Shown piece after piece: positions 36,983-45,581 of a DNA stretch of 64,000 nucleotides (position 1 is the stretch's first letter; each line of letters opens with the position of its first letter). The position numbers and the translations under genes are program-made. The notes under the pieces were generated by a model. It saw nothing but the letters and a program-made list of their open reading frames with translations. It ran no database searches and was not told the DNA's origin. Source of the stretch: an uncultured Croceitalea sp. (GTDB lineage: Bacteria; Bacteroidota; Bacteroidia; Flavobacteriales; Flavobacteriaceae); NCBI GenBank assembly GCA_947499565.1, contig CANMOV010000001.1, positions 558,001-622,000 on the forward strand. The letters are read 5' to 3'.

Positions 36983-37879
36983 ATGAAATTTGGAAAAGTT
37001 GACCACCCAGAATTAATAGATTTTACATTACCTTCTAACCATCTGGATACGGAGGTTTTATTGAACAGTTTTAATAATGATGGTCCATTTAATGTTTTTG
37101 TGGGTTGCGCAAAATGGAATAGACAGGATTTAAAGAATTTCTACCCTCGTGGCACTAAGGATGAATTAGGCTATTATGCAACACAGTTTAATGCTATTGA
37201 ATTGAATGCCACTTTTTATAGGATTTTTCCAGCTGAGACTTATAAAAAATGGTATGATAAGACGCCATCGGACTTTAAGTTTTTTCCTAAGATGACCAAT
37301 GAAGTTAGTCATTTGCGAAGAATGAATGACAAGGTATATGAAATTGCAGATAGATATTTAGAAGTGACGTCTATACTAAAGGAAAAACTTGGAACTATCT
37401 TTTTGCAAATGCATAACAACTTTGGCCCCAAAAACTGGGATAGGGTAGTACGGTTTGTAGAATACTGGCCAAAAGAATTCCCATTGGCAATGGAGTTTAG
37501 GCATACAGATTGGTTTAATGATGAGAAAGTAGCAGCTGAACTCTATCATTTACTCCAAGAAAATAATATCACTAACGTTTTAGTAGATACTGCGGGCAGA
37601 AGAGATATTATGCATATGCGATTAACAACTAATGAAGCTTTTGTAAGATATGTTGGAGCAAATCATAAAAGTGATTATGACAGACTTATAGATTGGATTT
37701 CCAAACTAGAGGAATGGAAAAGAATGGGTTTAAAAAACGTTCATTTTTTTGTACATCAAAATATGGAATTAGAATCTCCACTTTTATCAGCTTATTTTAT
37801 TGACAATTTGAACAAGAAGTTGGGTGCGGATTTAATTATTCCTAAAACTTTAGACGGAGGTCAGATGAATCTACTATAA
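36983..37879 (+). CDS. DUF72 family protein
   Basis: 298 residues with a TIM-barrel-like DUF72 pattern: 'VFVGCAKWNRQDLKNFYP', 'YYATQFNAIELNATFYRIFPAETYKKWYDKTPSDFKFFPKMTNEVSH', 'LGTIFLQMHNNFGP', 'LAMEFRHTDWF' and 'FVRYVGANHKSDYDRL'. Members resemble endonuclease IV-type barrels, but no activity is proven. It is cytosolic. A thioesterase gene follows 45 bases later. Confidence 0.9.
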   Translation: MKFGKVDHPELIDFTLPSNHLDTEVLLNSFNNDGPFNVFVGCAKWNRQDLKNFYPRGTKDELGYYATQFNAIELNATFYRIFPAETYKKWYDKTPSDFKFFPKMTNEVSHLRRMNDKVYEIADRYLEVTSILKEKLGTIFLQMHNNFGPKNWDRVVRFVEYWPKEFPLAMEFRHTDWFNDEKVAAELYHLLQENNITNVLVDTAGRRDIMHMRLTTNEAFVRYVGANHKSDYDRLIDWISKLEEWKRMGLKNVHFFVHQNMELESPLLSAYFIDNLNKKLGADLIIPKTLDGGQMNLL

Positions 37880-37924
37880 TCTTATTTTCTTCTCTAATTT
37901 TGCCATGAACCTTAAATTCATGCA

Positions 37925-38326
37925 ATGAGATTTCATACTAGGAAATGGGTAAAACCCGAAGATTTAAATGCTAACGGAACCTTGTTTGGTGGCAGAGTAC
38001 TGGCTTGGGTAGATGAAGAGGCTGCACTTTATAGTATTATTCAATTAGAGAATAAGAAAGTAGTTACCAAATACATGTCGGAAATTAACTTTATGAGTAC
38101 CGCCGTAAAAGGAGATATCGTAGAAATTGGGGTAGAGGCCATCAAGTTTGGAAAAAGCTCATTAAACCTTAATTGTGAAGTCCGTAATAAAATGACTCAA
38201 GAGACAATTGTTACAGTTGATAATATTATAATGGTAAATCTAGACGACAATGGAAAACCAAAACCTCATGGGAAAACCAAAATCGAGTTTGTAAAAGATA
38301 GATTGGCTAAAAAAGATATAGAATAA
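37925..38326 (+). CDS. Acyl-CoA thioesterase, hotdog fold
   Basis: 133 residues, single hotdog domain. 'NANGTLFGGRVLAWVDEEAALYSI' is the catalytic helix region of YciA/BFIT-type acyl-CoA thioesterases (conserved Asn, Gly-Gly and Asp). 'KSSLNLNCEVRNKMTQETIVTVDNIIMVNLDDNGKPKPHG' is the typical C-terminal strand pair. It hydrolyses acyl-CoA esters; chain-length preference cannot be read. It is three bases from the convergent dipeptidase stop. Confidence 0.9.
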   Translation: MRFHTRKWVKPEDLNANGTLFGGRVLAWVDEEAALYSIIQLENKKVVTKYMSEINFMSTAVKGDIVEIGVEAIKFGKSSLNLNCEVRNKMTQETIVTVDNIIMVNLDDNGKPKPHGKTKIEFVKDRLAKKDIE

Positions 38327-38329
38327 GAC

Positions 38330-39619
38330 TTAACTACCTTGTATCTCATTAGCAACTGCTTGTACTTCATCTAGAACACGTAACAAATTTCCTCCCCATA
38401 GTTTTTCTATTTGTTCTTCAGTGTAGCCTCTTTTCACAAGCTCTGTGGTAACATTTAATGTTTCAGAAGCATCAGACCAACCATCTATTCCACCGCCACC
38501 ATCAAAATCTGAACTAATTCCCACATGGTCTATACCAATTAAACCTACCATATAATCAATATGGTCAATAAAATCTGTAACCGCAACTGCAGGAGGAGCG
38601 TCTTTTTTACTTTTTACTAAATCTTTACCTATGCTCATTATTTTAGGGTAGTTCTCCATGAACTCACCTTTTTGCTGGTCTGATAATGCAGCAAACTCAG
38701 ACCGCTCGTACCAATTCATATTTAGAGAATCTGCGACCGATTGATATATAGTTTTCATATACGCAGCTCTAGTATCATGTTTTTCAGTATTTAAATAAGA
38801 ACTAAATGCCACTGTTTGTACCACACCTCCATTTTCTTTCAACAACATTAATTGTTCGTCATCTAGATTTCTGCTATGGTTGCATAAAGCTCTAGCCGAA
38901 GAATGTGATGCGATTATTGGAGCCTTAGATAACATTACCATTTGCTTCATGGATTCTTTAGATGGATGTGAAATATCAATCATTAGTCCTAATCTATTCA
39001 TCTCTTTAACAGCGTATTGCCCTATTTTACTTAAACCATTATATAGCCAAATACTATCTTTTTCTCCTGTGTTGGAATCACAAAATTGGCTATGCCCATT
39101 ATGGGATAAGGAGATATATCTTGCACCTCGTTTATGGTATTCTTCAAATTTGGACAGCTCTTCACCAATTGGATAGGCGTTCTCAACACCAATCATTGCT
39201 ACCTTTTTTCCTGCTTTTTGAATACGACGCACATCATCCGAAGTTAGTGCAAGTTCTATTTGGTCAGGTGCATAATCTTCGCAAAGCCTATGTATAGCTT
39301 CAAACTTGGATAGTGCATTCTTTTCAGCTTTAGCATAACCCTCAGCACTAAGAGAATCCTGCCCAGTGTAAACAATTAACCATGCTACATCCAATCCGCC
39401 CTCTTTCATTTTAGGTAAATTAACCTGATTATCAAGACGTTGCGTATAGTTTATTGAATCAGTAAAATTCTTGACATTGATGTCATCATGGGTATCTATT
39501 GTGATTACTTTTTCATGAATTCTTTCTGCTTTTTCTAGTAAGGTTTCTTCCTTCTTTTTCTCGTCTTCAGCACAAGCAAACATTGAAGCTACAACTAATA
39601 GGATACCAAATTTTTTCAT
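38330..39619 (-). CDS. Membrane dipeptidase (M19) lipoprotein
   Basis: 429 residues from the ATG at 39619, which opens a lipoprotein signal ('MKKFGILLVVASMFAC', lipobox Cys at 16); an upstream in-frame ATG at 39682 adds 21 residues and hides it. Zinc-site motifs of the renal dipeptidase family are visible: 'TIDTHDDINVKNF' (HxD), Glu in 'GVENAYPIG', 'YISLSHNGHSQFCDS', 'MIDISHPSKESM', 'IIASHSSARALCNHSRN', and 'GISSDFDGGGG'. It should cleave dipeptides in the periplasm. Single gene, convergent with the thioesterase. Confidence 0.92.
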   Translation of the reverse strand: MKKFGILLVVASMFACAEDEKKKEETLLEKAERIHEKVITIDTHDDINVKNFTDSINYTQRLDNQVNLPKMKEGGLDVAWLIVYTGQDSLSAEGYAKAEKNALSKFEAIHRLCEDYAPDQIELALTSDDVRRIQKAGKKVAMIGVENAYPIGEELSKFEEYHKRGARYISLSHNGHSQFCDSNTGEKDSIWLYNGLSKIGQYAVKEMNRLGLMIDISHPSKESMKQMVMLSKAPIIASHSSARALCNHSRNLDDEQLMLLKENGGVVQTVAFSSYLNTEKHDTRAAYMKTIYQSVADSLNMNWYERSEFAALSDQQKGEFMENYPKIMSIGKDLVKSKKDAPPAVAVTDFIDHIDYMVGLIGIDHVGISSDFDGGGGIDGWSDASETLNVTTELVKRGYTEEQIEKLWGGNLLRVLDEVQAVANEIQGS

Positions 39620-39785
39620 TCTCAAAAGTTTATACCTACAAATAAAGCATTTTGACAACAGAATACCGAATGTAGGTAACAATTAATTGTGCGTCCTGCA
39701 TGAAATGGGGAGCTTTAAAATTATAATAACCAGATTGTTATCCTTTTTTGGAAAAACATTCCCACTATAGATTAAAAAAACCACT

Positions 39786-41537
39786 TTGAATACCCGAGAA
39801 TTATTAACACAACTTTCAAGAATTGAAAACGGCTTAGAACAGTTTTCATTTGAGGAATTAAGTGCTTCTGAAGCATCTAATCTCAAAAAAACATTCTTAT
39901 CCTTCAAAAATGGATTAGAAAGTAAAGTTTTTGGCGAAAGAAATGCTGAAACTCTTATTGCTCTTGAAGACAAGCAACCTAAAAAACCAGAATCTCTAAC
40001 AGAAAGCTCATTAATTGCTAATGTTAGTCATGAGATTCGCACGCCACTTAATGGCATTGTTGGTTTTATAGATCTTTTAAAAGAAACTCAACTTTCTAAA
40101 GAGCAGCAAGAACTAGTAAATGCCCTTGGACTTGCTTCAAATAATTTAATGTCGATAATCAATGAATTGCTAGAATTTTCTAAACTATCAGCAGGAAAAG
40201 AAAGTTTCGCCTTCATTGAGTTTAATCTTAAAAACTTATTGAACGAACTAAGTTATTTAGCACAAACATTAATCGTTGATAAGAATATAAACTTCAACCT
40301 GAATATTGACAAAAATATTCCAGAGATTATTATTGGAGACCCATCTAAGTTATCGCAAATCTTGCTTAATCTTTTGGGTAATGCAGTGAAGTTTGTAGAA
40401 AAAGGAGAAATTAACTTCAATATAAGTTTAAAATCCATAAAGAAAAACGACATACGTTTAGGTTTTGAAATAAGTGACACAGGAATTGGGATAGCTCAGG
40501 ATAAACTTGGAAAAATCTTTGACTCCTATCAACAAGCAGAAATAGACACTCATATAAAATATGGCGGTTCTGGTCTTGGATTGAGTATTGTTAAGGAAAT
40601 TATTGAACAACTTGAAGGAGAAATTATAGTATCAAGTACTCTTGGGCAGGGAACAACATTTAAATTGGAAATACCATATCAAAAAACCACCCAAAAAGTA
40701 AAAAGGTCAAAGAAAATTAATAACAGCCAACCTAGTGATTCAAAGCCCTTAGCTGATATGAAAGTTTTGGTGTTTGAAGATAATCTTTTAAACCAAAAAC
40801 TAATTACAAGTCGTTTACAAAACTGGGGTTGTAAAACTATAGTTACAGATAATGGACTTTACGGTTTAAAAATTTTAAAAGACCATAAAATTGATGTTGT
40901 CTTAATGGACCTTAGAATGCCTAGCATGAATGGATTTGAAATTACAAAACGCATACGTAATAGTTCAAATAAATCTATAAAAGACATTACAATTATAGCA
41001 TTATCAGCGGACTTCAATGCATCAGATAAAGAACAGTTTAATGCTCTGGGCATGAACGACTTTATCCTTAAACCTTTTAAACCAGACAACTTACTCGATA
41101 AAATTGTTAACAGTAAAAATAGAAAGATGACGGAACGTGAAACTAAAACTGAAACCATGGAGCTAATTAGTAAGAATAATTTGACTGAAGAACTTAACCT
41201 AGAGCTAGTTTTAGAAGACTGCATGGGGCAAGTTGAGCTATTGGATGAGCTATTGCAGCTTTTTAAGAAGAATATTCTAGAGTTTGTTGGGAAAACAAAG
41301 GTGCATTTGTTAAACGATGATTTTGAGGGAGTAGCTTTTACAGCCCATAAAATTAAAAGTGGTTTAAGAATGTTTAAACTAAATAGCCTTATAGAAATAT
41401 GTGATCAAATGAGTTTGATTTGTAAGTCTGATAGAGATATAAAGCACCTTAATTTCCTTTATGAAGAGTTTTTAAAGGAATATGAGGTTATAGAACCAAA
41501 GATTGAATCAGAAATACAACGAATAAGAACAAAGTAA
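39786..41537 (+). CDS. Sensorless hybrid histidine kinase (HisKA-HATPase-REC-HPt)
   Basis: 583 residues. The start is TTG 39786: a stop lies six codons upstream in frame and the next Met is deep in the protein. Order: a short helical N-terminus (about 1-70) with no membrane segment or PAS domain; HisKA with 'SHEIRTPLNGIVGF' (His near 83); HATPase with 'LNLLGNAVKF', 'ISDTGIGI' and 'GGSGLGLSI'; receiver (about 320-440) with Asp in 'VVLMDLRMP'; and a C-terminal HPt domain with 'FTAHKIKSGLRMF'. This is a complete cytosolic phosphorelay. It heads the polysaccharide locus. Confidence 0.92.
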   Translation: MNTRELLTQLSRIENGLEQFSFEELSASEASNLKKTFLSFKNGLESKVFGERNAETLIALEDKQPKKPESLTESSLIANVSHEIRTPLNGIVGFIDLLKETQLSKEQQELVNALGLASNNLMSIINELLEFSKLSAGKESFAFIEFNLKNLLNELSYLAQTLIVDKNINFNLNIDKNIPEIIIGDPSKLSQILLNLLGNAVKFVEKGEINFNISLKSIKKNDIRLGFEISDTGIGIAQDKLGKIFDSYQQAEIDTHIKYGGSGLGLSIVKEIIEQLEGEIIVSSTLGQGTTFKLEIPYQKTTQKVKRSKKINNSQPSDSKPLADMKVLVFEDNLLNQKLITSRLQNWGCKTIVTDNGLYGLKILKDHKIDVVLMDLRMPSMNGFEITKRIRNSSNKSIKDITIIALSADFNASDKEQFNALGMNDFILKPFKPDNLLDKIVNSKNRKMTERETKTETMELISKNNLTEELNLELVLEDCMGQVELLDELLQLFKKNILEFVGKTKVHLLNDDFEGVAFTAHKIKSGLRMFKLNSLIEICDQMSLICKSDRDIKHLNFLYEEFLKEYEVIEPKIESEIQRIRTK

Positions 41538-41561
41538 CAATAACAAATCCCCCAAATCGCA

Positions 41562-41936
41562 TTGAAAAAACGACAAATCCTACTTGCTGAAGATGATGCC
41601 ATGCTGGCATCATTATTAAATTATCGTCTTGAAAAAGGTGGTTACGAGGTAATACTTAAAAATGATGGTAAGGAAGTAAAAACATGGTTAAATGAGTCCT
41701 TGCCAGATATTATAGTTAGTGATATTATGATGCCCTACTTTTCAGGCATTGAATTAGTAGACTATATTAGGAATGAGTTAAAATCCTCTATCCCAATTAT
41801 TCTTATATCATCAGCTTCAAATGAAGAAAATGTGTTGAGTGCCTTTGAAATGGGTGCAAATGACTTTATTTCTAAACCTGTTAGCCCTTCAGAATTATTA
41901 GTAAGGGTCTCTAGAGAAATTAGTAGAATGAATTGA
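41562..41936 (+). CDS. Single-domain response regulator
   Basis: 124 residues, receiver domain only: 'LLAEDDAML' (acidic pair), phospho-acceptor Asp in 'IIVSDIMMP', switch residue region 'LISSAS', and conserved Lys in 'FISKPVSPSEL'. The start must be TTG 41562, because an in-frame stop lies seven codons upstream and the next Met is inside the domain. With no output domain it must act by protein contact. The HEAT-repeat protein (its stop overlaps that start by four bases) or the upstream HPt are likely partners. Confidence 0.92.
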   Translation: MKKRQILLAEDDAMLASLLNYRLEKGGYEVILKNDGKEVKTWLNESLPDIIVSDIMMPYFSGIELVDYIRNELKSSIPIILISSASNEENVLSAFEMGANDFISKPVSPSELLVRVSREISRMN

Positions 41937-44152
41937 ATATAGAACTGCCAACATATAAAATTTTGTTTTTAGTTAACTCCACAACTGCTGATACAAGTAT
42001 ACTGTGGAACTTGACCTACCTCTTTTTGGGGCTAGGTTTTCTGTACTTTGTTTTCATTTTATTTATTAAAAACAGATTATCAAGAAAAGCAATAAAGACG
42101 GCAAGTAAAAGATCAGAACTAGCACCAATAATAAGCAACTTCTTATTTCATTCTGTAGAAGATACAAAGGATGAACAAAAGGAATATGTGCAATTAAAAA
42201 TTGAAATAAGGGAATACCTTAGAGATAGTGAATTTAGAAAAATACTATCCGAAATACTTTTTGATCTCCAAAAAGACGTTTCCGGAACTACAGAGAAAAG
42301 ACTTTTTAAACTTTATCGAGAACTAGATTTACATCATGACGCTTTTTTAAAACTTAAAAGTTGGAGGTGGGAAGTAGTATCACAGGGCATTATAGAGCTT
42401 ACTCAGATGCAGGTAAGCGAGTCATACCAGTTAATTACCAAATTTGTTAATGACAAGCGTGGTACAATACGTAAGCAAGCAGAAATAGCTGCTATAAAAT
42501 TACGTAATGAAGGAATTGAGCATATTCTAGATTCAACAAGATATGCTATAAGTGAATGGCAACAGCTTAAGATGATAGAAGCTTTAGTGAGCCTCAAAAA
42601 TTATAAGCCACCAAGATTTAAGTCTTGGCTAATTTCAGAAAATAAAGATGTAGTGCTATTTGCGTTAAGGTTAATAAAACACTACAACCAAAATGATGCT
42701 GTAGCATCTATAACACAATTAGTTAAGCATAAAAGTGATCAAATAAGACTGGCGGCAATCCAGTGTATAAAGGACTTTAATTTTGTAGAAGCTAAGACTA
42801 CTTTACGATCAGTCTTTGTGAATTGTTCCGATGAAGTTAAAATACAAATACTAGGGGCAATTGCACTTTTTGGAGATGAATCTGATATTCCTTTTTTAAA
42901 TGGAATAGCGGTAAAAGAAAGCAACTTTTTAATTAGTAGTAAAGCCAGAAGTGCTATTAATAGTATTGCACCTGGTACAGTATTACCAACAAAAGGCATC
43001 ACTAAAACTAAAACATCTGGTATAGAACTAGAGATTCCACTAGGAAAGAAAGAGAAACCTGCAATAAATCCTACTGAAGAAACTACCACAATTTCAATTA
43101 CAGATGAATATTTGGAGATAGCAACTAGGGACGATACGGAAATTTTAGAGATTGATGATGTAGAACTGGTTGTAGAAGATAATAAAGAAGTAGAAAAAGA
43201 TGAAGTAATTTCGGAAGAAACAAGTTTTGATTTTGAGGAAATGGATGTGGATACTAATTCATCTATAGACAAAGAACTTGGCCTATTAGCATCTGAGAAT
43301 GATGACCTTATGGATAAGAATCCTGTTGTGGAGAATATTGAGGATGAATACGTAAAAATGGATTTAGAACAAAAAGATGCGTATTTGGATAAGATAGATG
43401 AGAACATAGACTCCAACCAGGTTGAACTGCTTGAAATGATTATGGAGCGAGAGGATGAATCTGAATTACGTTTTAGAGCATTTAAAAAATTTAAACAACT
43501 TAAGACATTCTTTCCAGTAAAGGGAATTGTAGAAAAAGAACTGGAACAACCAGTAGAAGAGTCAGAAGCTGAAAGTCAACAAATAGTTGAGGAAAGTTTA
43601 GAACAAGTAATTGAACAACAAGTTTCTGAAATCGGAGAGGAACAGCAAAGTGTTTTTTACCAATTGTATCAGAAAGCAAATGACTTAGATTCAAAACTTA
43701 TTTTAATTGAACAAATAGAATCTATAGGGGATGAAAAAGAAATTGTTTTTCTAAAAACTTTATTGGACGCACAGAACTCAAAGATTGTAAAACATGCCAA
43801 AGCTACCATAGCTGCGCTGGAAAAAAGACTTTCTGGTACTTCCAAAGAAACTAGTGAGATTAAGTCCATAGATGATGATGCAGGCGTAGCTTTAAATTTA
43901 AATCCAAACGAACTTGATATAGAAAGTTATGAAAAGATTGAGTCTACTGAATTGAACATATCTTTTGAAATAGCTGATGATACTGAAAATAACGAAGAAA
44001 AAAAAGACAATAAATTACCCCTAGAGTTATGTTTTTTATATGATGAGTTAGGCATTAATGCTTCTGAAGAAAAAGATGATGATTTTGACTTTGAACTTTC
44101 GGAAGAATTTTTTTTGAATTTAAAGAACCAAAAAGAGAGATATGAGCACTAG
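41933..44152 (+). CDS. Membrane-anchored HEAT-repeat protein with acidic tail
   Basis: 739 residues, start TTG 41933 (in-frame stop three codons upstream, no Met nearby). A membrane helix (about 24-44) precedes a helical region. HEAT-like repeats cover about 150-330 ('KRGTIRKQAEIAAIKLRNEGI', 'KHKSDQIRLAAIQCIKDFNFVEAK'). A long, strongly acidic low-complexity region follows (about 370-600, rich in Glu/Asp) with another helical stretch (about 590-640). It overlaps the glycosyltransferase gene by 11 bases. A scaffold role linking regulator and synthase is plausible but inferred. Confidence 0.8.
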   Translation: MNIELPTYKILFLVNSTTADTSILWNLTYLFLGLGFLYFVFILFIKNRLSRKAIKTASKRSELAPIISNFLFHSVEDTKDEQKEYVQLKIEIREYLRDSEFRKILSEILFDLQKDVSGTTEKRLFKLYRELDLHHDAFLKLKSWRWEVVSQGIIELTQMQVSESYQLITKFVNDKRGTIRKQAEIAAIKLRNEGIEHILDSTRYAISEWQQLKMIEALVSLKNYKPPRFKSWLISENKDVVLFALRLIKHYNQNDAVASITQLVKHKSDQIRLAAIQCIKDFNFVEAKTTLRSVFVNCSDEVKIQILGAIALFGDESDIPFLNGIAVKESNFLISSKARSAINSIAPGTVLPTKGITKTKTSGIELEIPLGKKEKPAINPTEETTTISITDEYLEIATRDDTEILEIDDVELVVEDNKEVEKDEVISEETSFDFEEMDVDTNSSIDKELGLLASENDDLMDKNPVVENIEDEYVKMDLEQKDAYLDKIDENIDSNQVELLEMIMEREDESELRFRAFKKFKQLKTFFPVKGIVEKELEQPVEESEAESQQIVEESLEQVIEQQVSEIGEEQQSVFYQLYQKANDLDSKLILIEQIESIGDEKEIVFLKTLLDAQNSKIVKHAKATIAALEKRLSGTSKETSEIKSIDDDAGVALNLNPNELDIESYEKIESTELNISFEIADDTENNEEKKDNKLPLELCFLYDELGINASEEKDDDFDFELSEEFFLNLKNQKERYEH

Positions 44153-45572
44153 CTTATTCGACATAGTTTTAGAGTATATAGATCTCATTTTCCTGCTGTT
44201 TAGCTCAATACTATTCTGCCTATTTGTATTTATGGGCTATTTCTCTACACGAAGTTCTATACATTACAAAAACAAAAATAGCTTTGGAGACTTATCTAAA
44301 GTTATGGCATCACCTATAGCGCCAAGCATAACAATTATAGCACCAGCATATAATGAAAGTTTAACCATTGTTGAAAATATTAGATCTCTATTGTCACTTA
44401 AGTATGTTAATTATGAGGTCATGGTAGTAAATGATGGTAGTAAAGATGATACGCTTCAAAAAATGATTGAAGCATATGATTTAATAAAAGTGCCTAGAGA
44501 AATAGACCCCAACTGGAAGTCAAAACCTATAAGAGGCGTGTATAAATCCAAACAACTATCCTTTTCAAAACTAACGGTTATTGATAAGGAGAATGGTGGA
44601 AAATCCGATGCTTTAAATACAGGGATTTTTCTGTCTGAAAATAGATATGTTGGTTGTATAGATGTTGATTGTCTGCTACGCCCAGATGCGTTATTGCATG
44701 TTGTAAAATCCTTTTCTCAAAGGACTAAGAAAAAAGTAATTGCAGTTGGGGGTGTAATTCGTGTTGCAAATTCTTGTACAATATCTGGGGGGACATTAGA
44801 GAAAGTTAAGCTACCCAAAAATTGGTTGGCAAGATTCCAACTGTTAGAATACACCCGTTCTTTTTTATTAGGTCGTATGGCATGGGGCCGCATTGATAGT
44901 TTATTAATTATTTCAGGTGCCTTTGGTTTTTTTGATAGGGAAATAGCAGTGGCTATTGATGGTTACGATACTGGAACAGTTGGAGAAGATATGGAAATGG
45001 TTTTTAGAATGAGGCGTTATATGCATGAACGTAAAGAACCCTATACCATTGAATATATACCAGATTCTTTATGCTGGACAGAGGTTCCAGAAGACTTAAA
45101 TATTTTGGTTAATCAAAGAGATAGATGGGCGAGAGGTAACTTAGAAACATTATACAAGCACAAGGACATGCTTTTTAATTCAAAGTTTGGAAGACTTGGT
45201 TTGATTAGCTATCCGTACTGGTTTTTTTATGAGTGGTTGGCACCTTTATTAGAGTTTTTTGGGTTTTTTACAATCATCTATTTTTGGTATTTAGGCATCA
45301 TAAATTGGAGTTTTTTTATAGCGCTTACTGCAGCCATTTATGTTTTTTCAATCACCTTTTCTTTTTATGCAATTCTTTGGGATGTATACACATACAATGA
45401 ATATAAAAAGACAAAAGATATTTTATTACTGATGTTATGCGCAATTATTGAACCATTTGTATTCCATCCAATATTAGTGTACTCAGCAGTTCGCGGTAAT
45501 TATAAAAAACTTTTTAGAGTTAAATCTGGATGGGGCTCACAAGTGCGAAAAGGTTTTGCAAAAGCAGCATAA
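44142..45572 (+). CDS. Processive family 2 glycosyltransferase (polysaccharide synthase)
   Basis: 476 residues. N-terminal membrane helix (about 12-32), cytosolic GT2 domain, and three or more C-terminal helices (about 350-435). Catalytic motifs of processive synthases are present: 'IIAPAYNES', 'VNDGSKDDT', DxD as 'CIDVDCLL', 'TVGEDMEMVFRMRR' (acceptor ED) and 'NQRDRWARG' (QxxRW). It resembles synthases of the PgaC/hyaluronan/YaiP kind that polymerise and extrude a polysaccharide across the inner membrane. The sugar cannot be read from sequence. Confidence 0.9.
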   Translation: MSTSLFDIVLEYIDLIFLLFSSILFCLFVFMGYFSTRSSIHYKNKNSFGDLSKVMASPIAPSITIIAPAYNESLTIVENIRSLLSLKYVNYEVMVVNDGSKDDTLQKMIEAYDLIKVPREIDPNWKSKPIRGVYKSKQLSFSKLTVIDKENGGKSDALNTGIFLSENRYVGCIDVDCLLRPDALLHVVKSFSQRTKKKVIAVGGVIRVANSCTISGGTLEKVKLPKNWLARFQLLEYTRSFLLGRMAWGRIDSLLIISGAFGFFDREIAVAIDGYDTGTVGEDMEMVFRMRRYMHERKEPYTIEYIPDSLCWTEVPEDLNILVNQRDRWARGNLETLYKHKDMLFNSKFGRLGLISYPYWFFYEWLAPLLEFFGFFTIIYFWYLGIINWSFFIALTAAIYVFSITFSFYAILWDVYTYNEYKKTKDILLLMLCAIIEPFVFHPILVYSAVRGNYKKLFRVKSGWGSQVRKGFAKAA

Positions 45573-45581
45573 AATTTTGAT

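Noticed and set aside
42739-43416. A 225-residue serine-rich open frame on the minus strand
   Set aside because: It is the antisense of the acidic region of the HEAT-repeat gene: GAA/GAT-rich codons read backwards give Ser/Phe-rich frames. No start context, no plausible domain.
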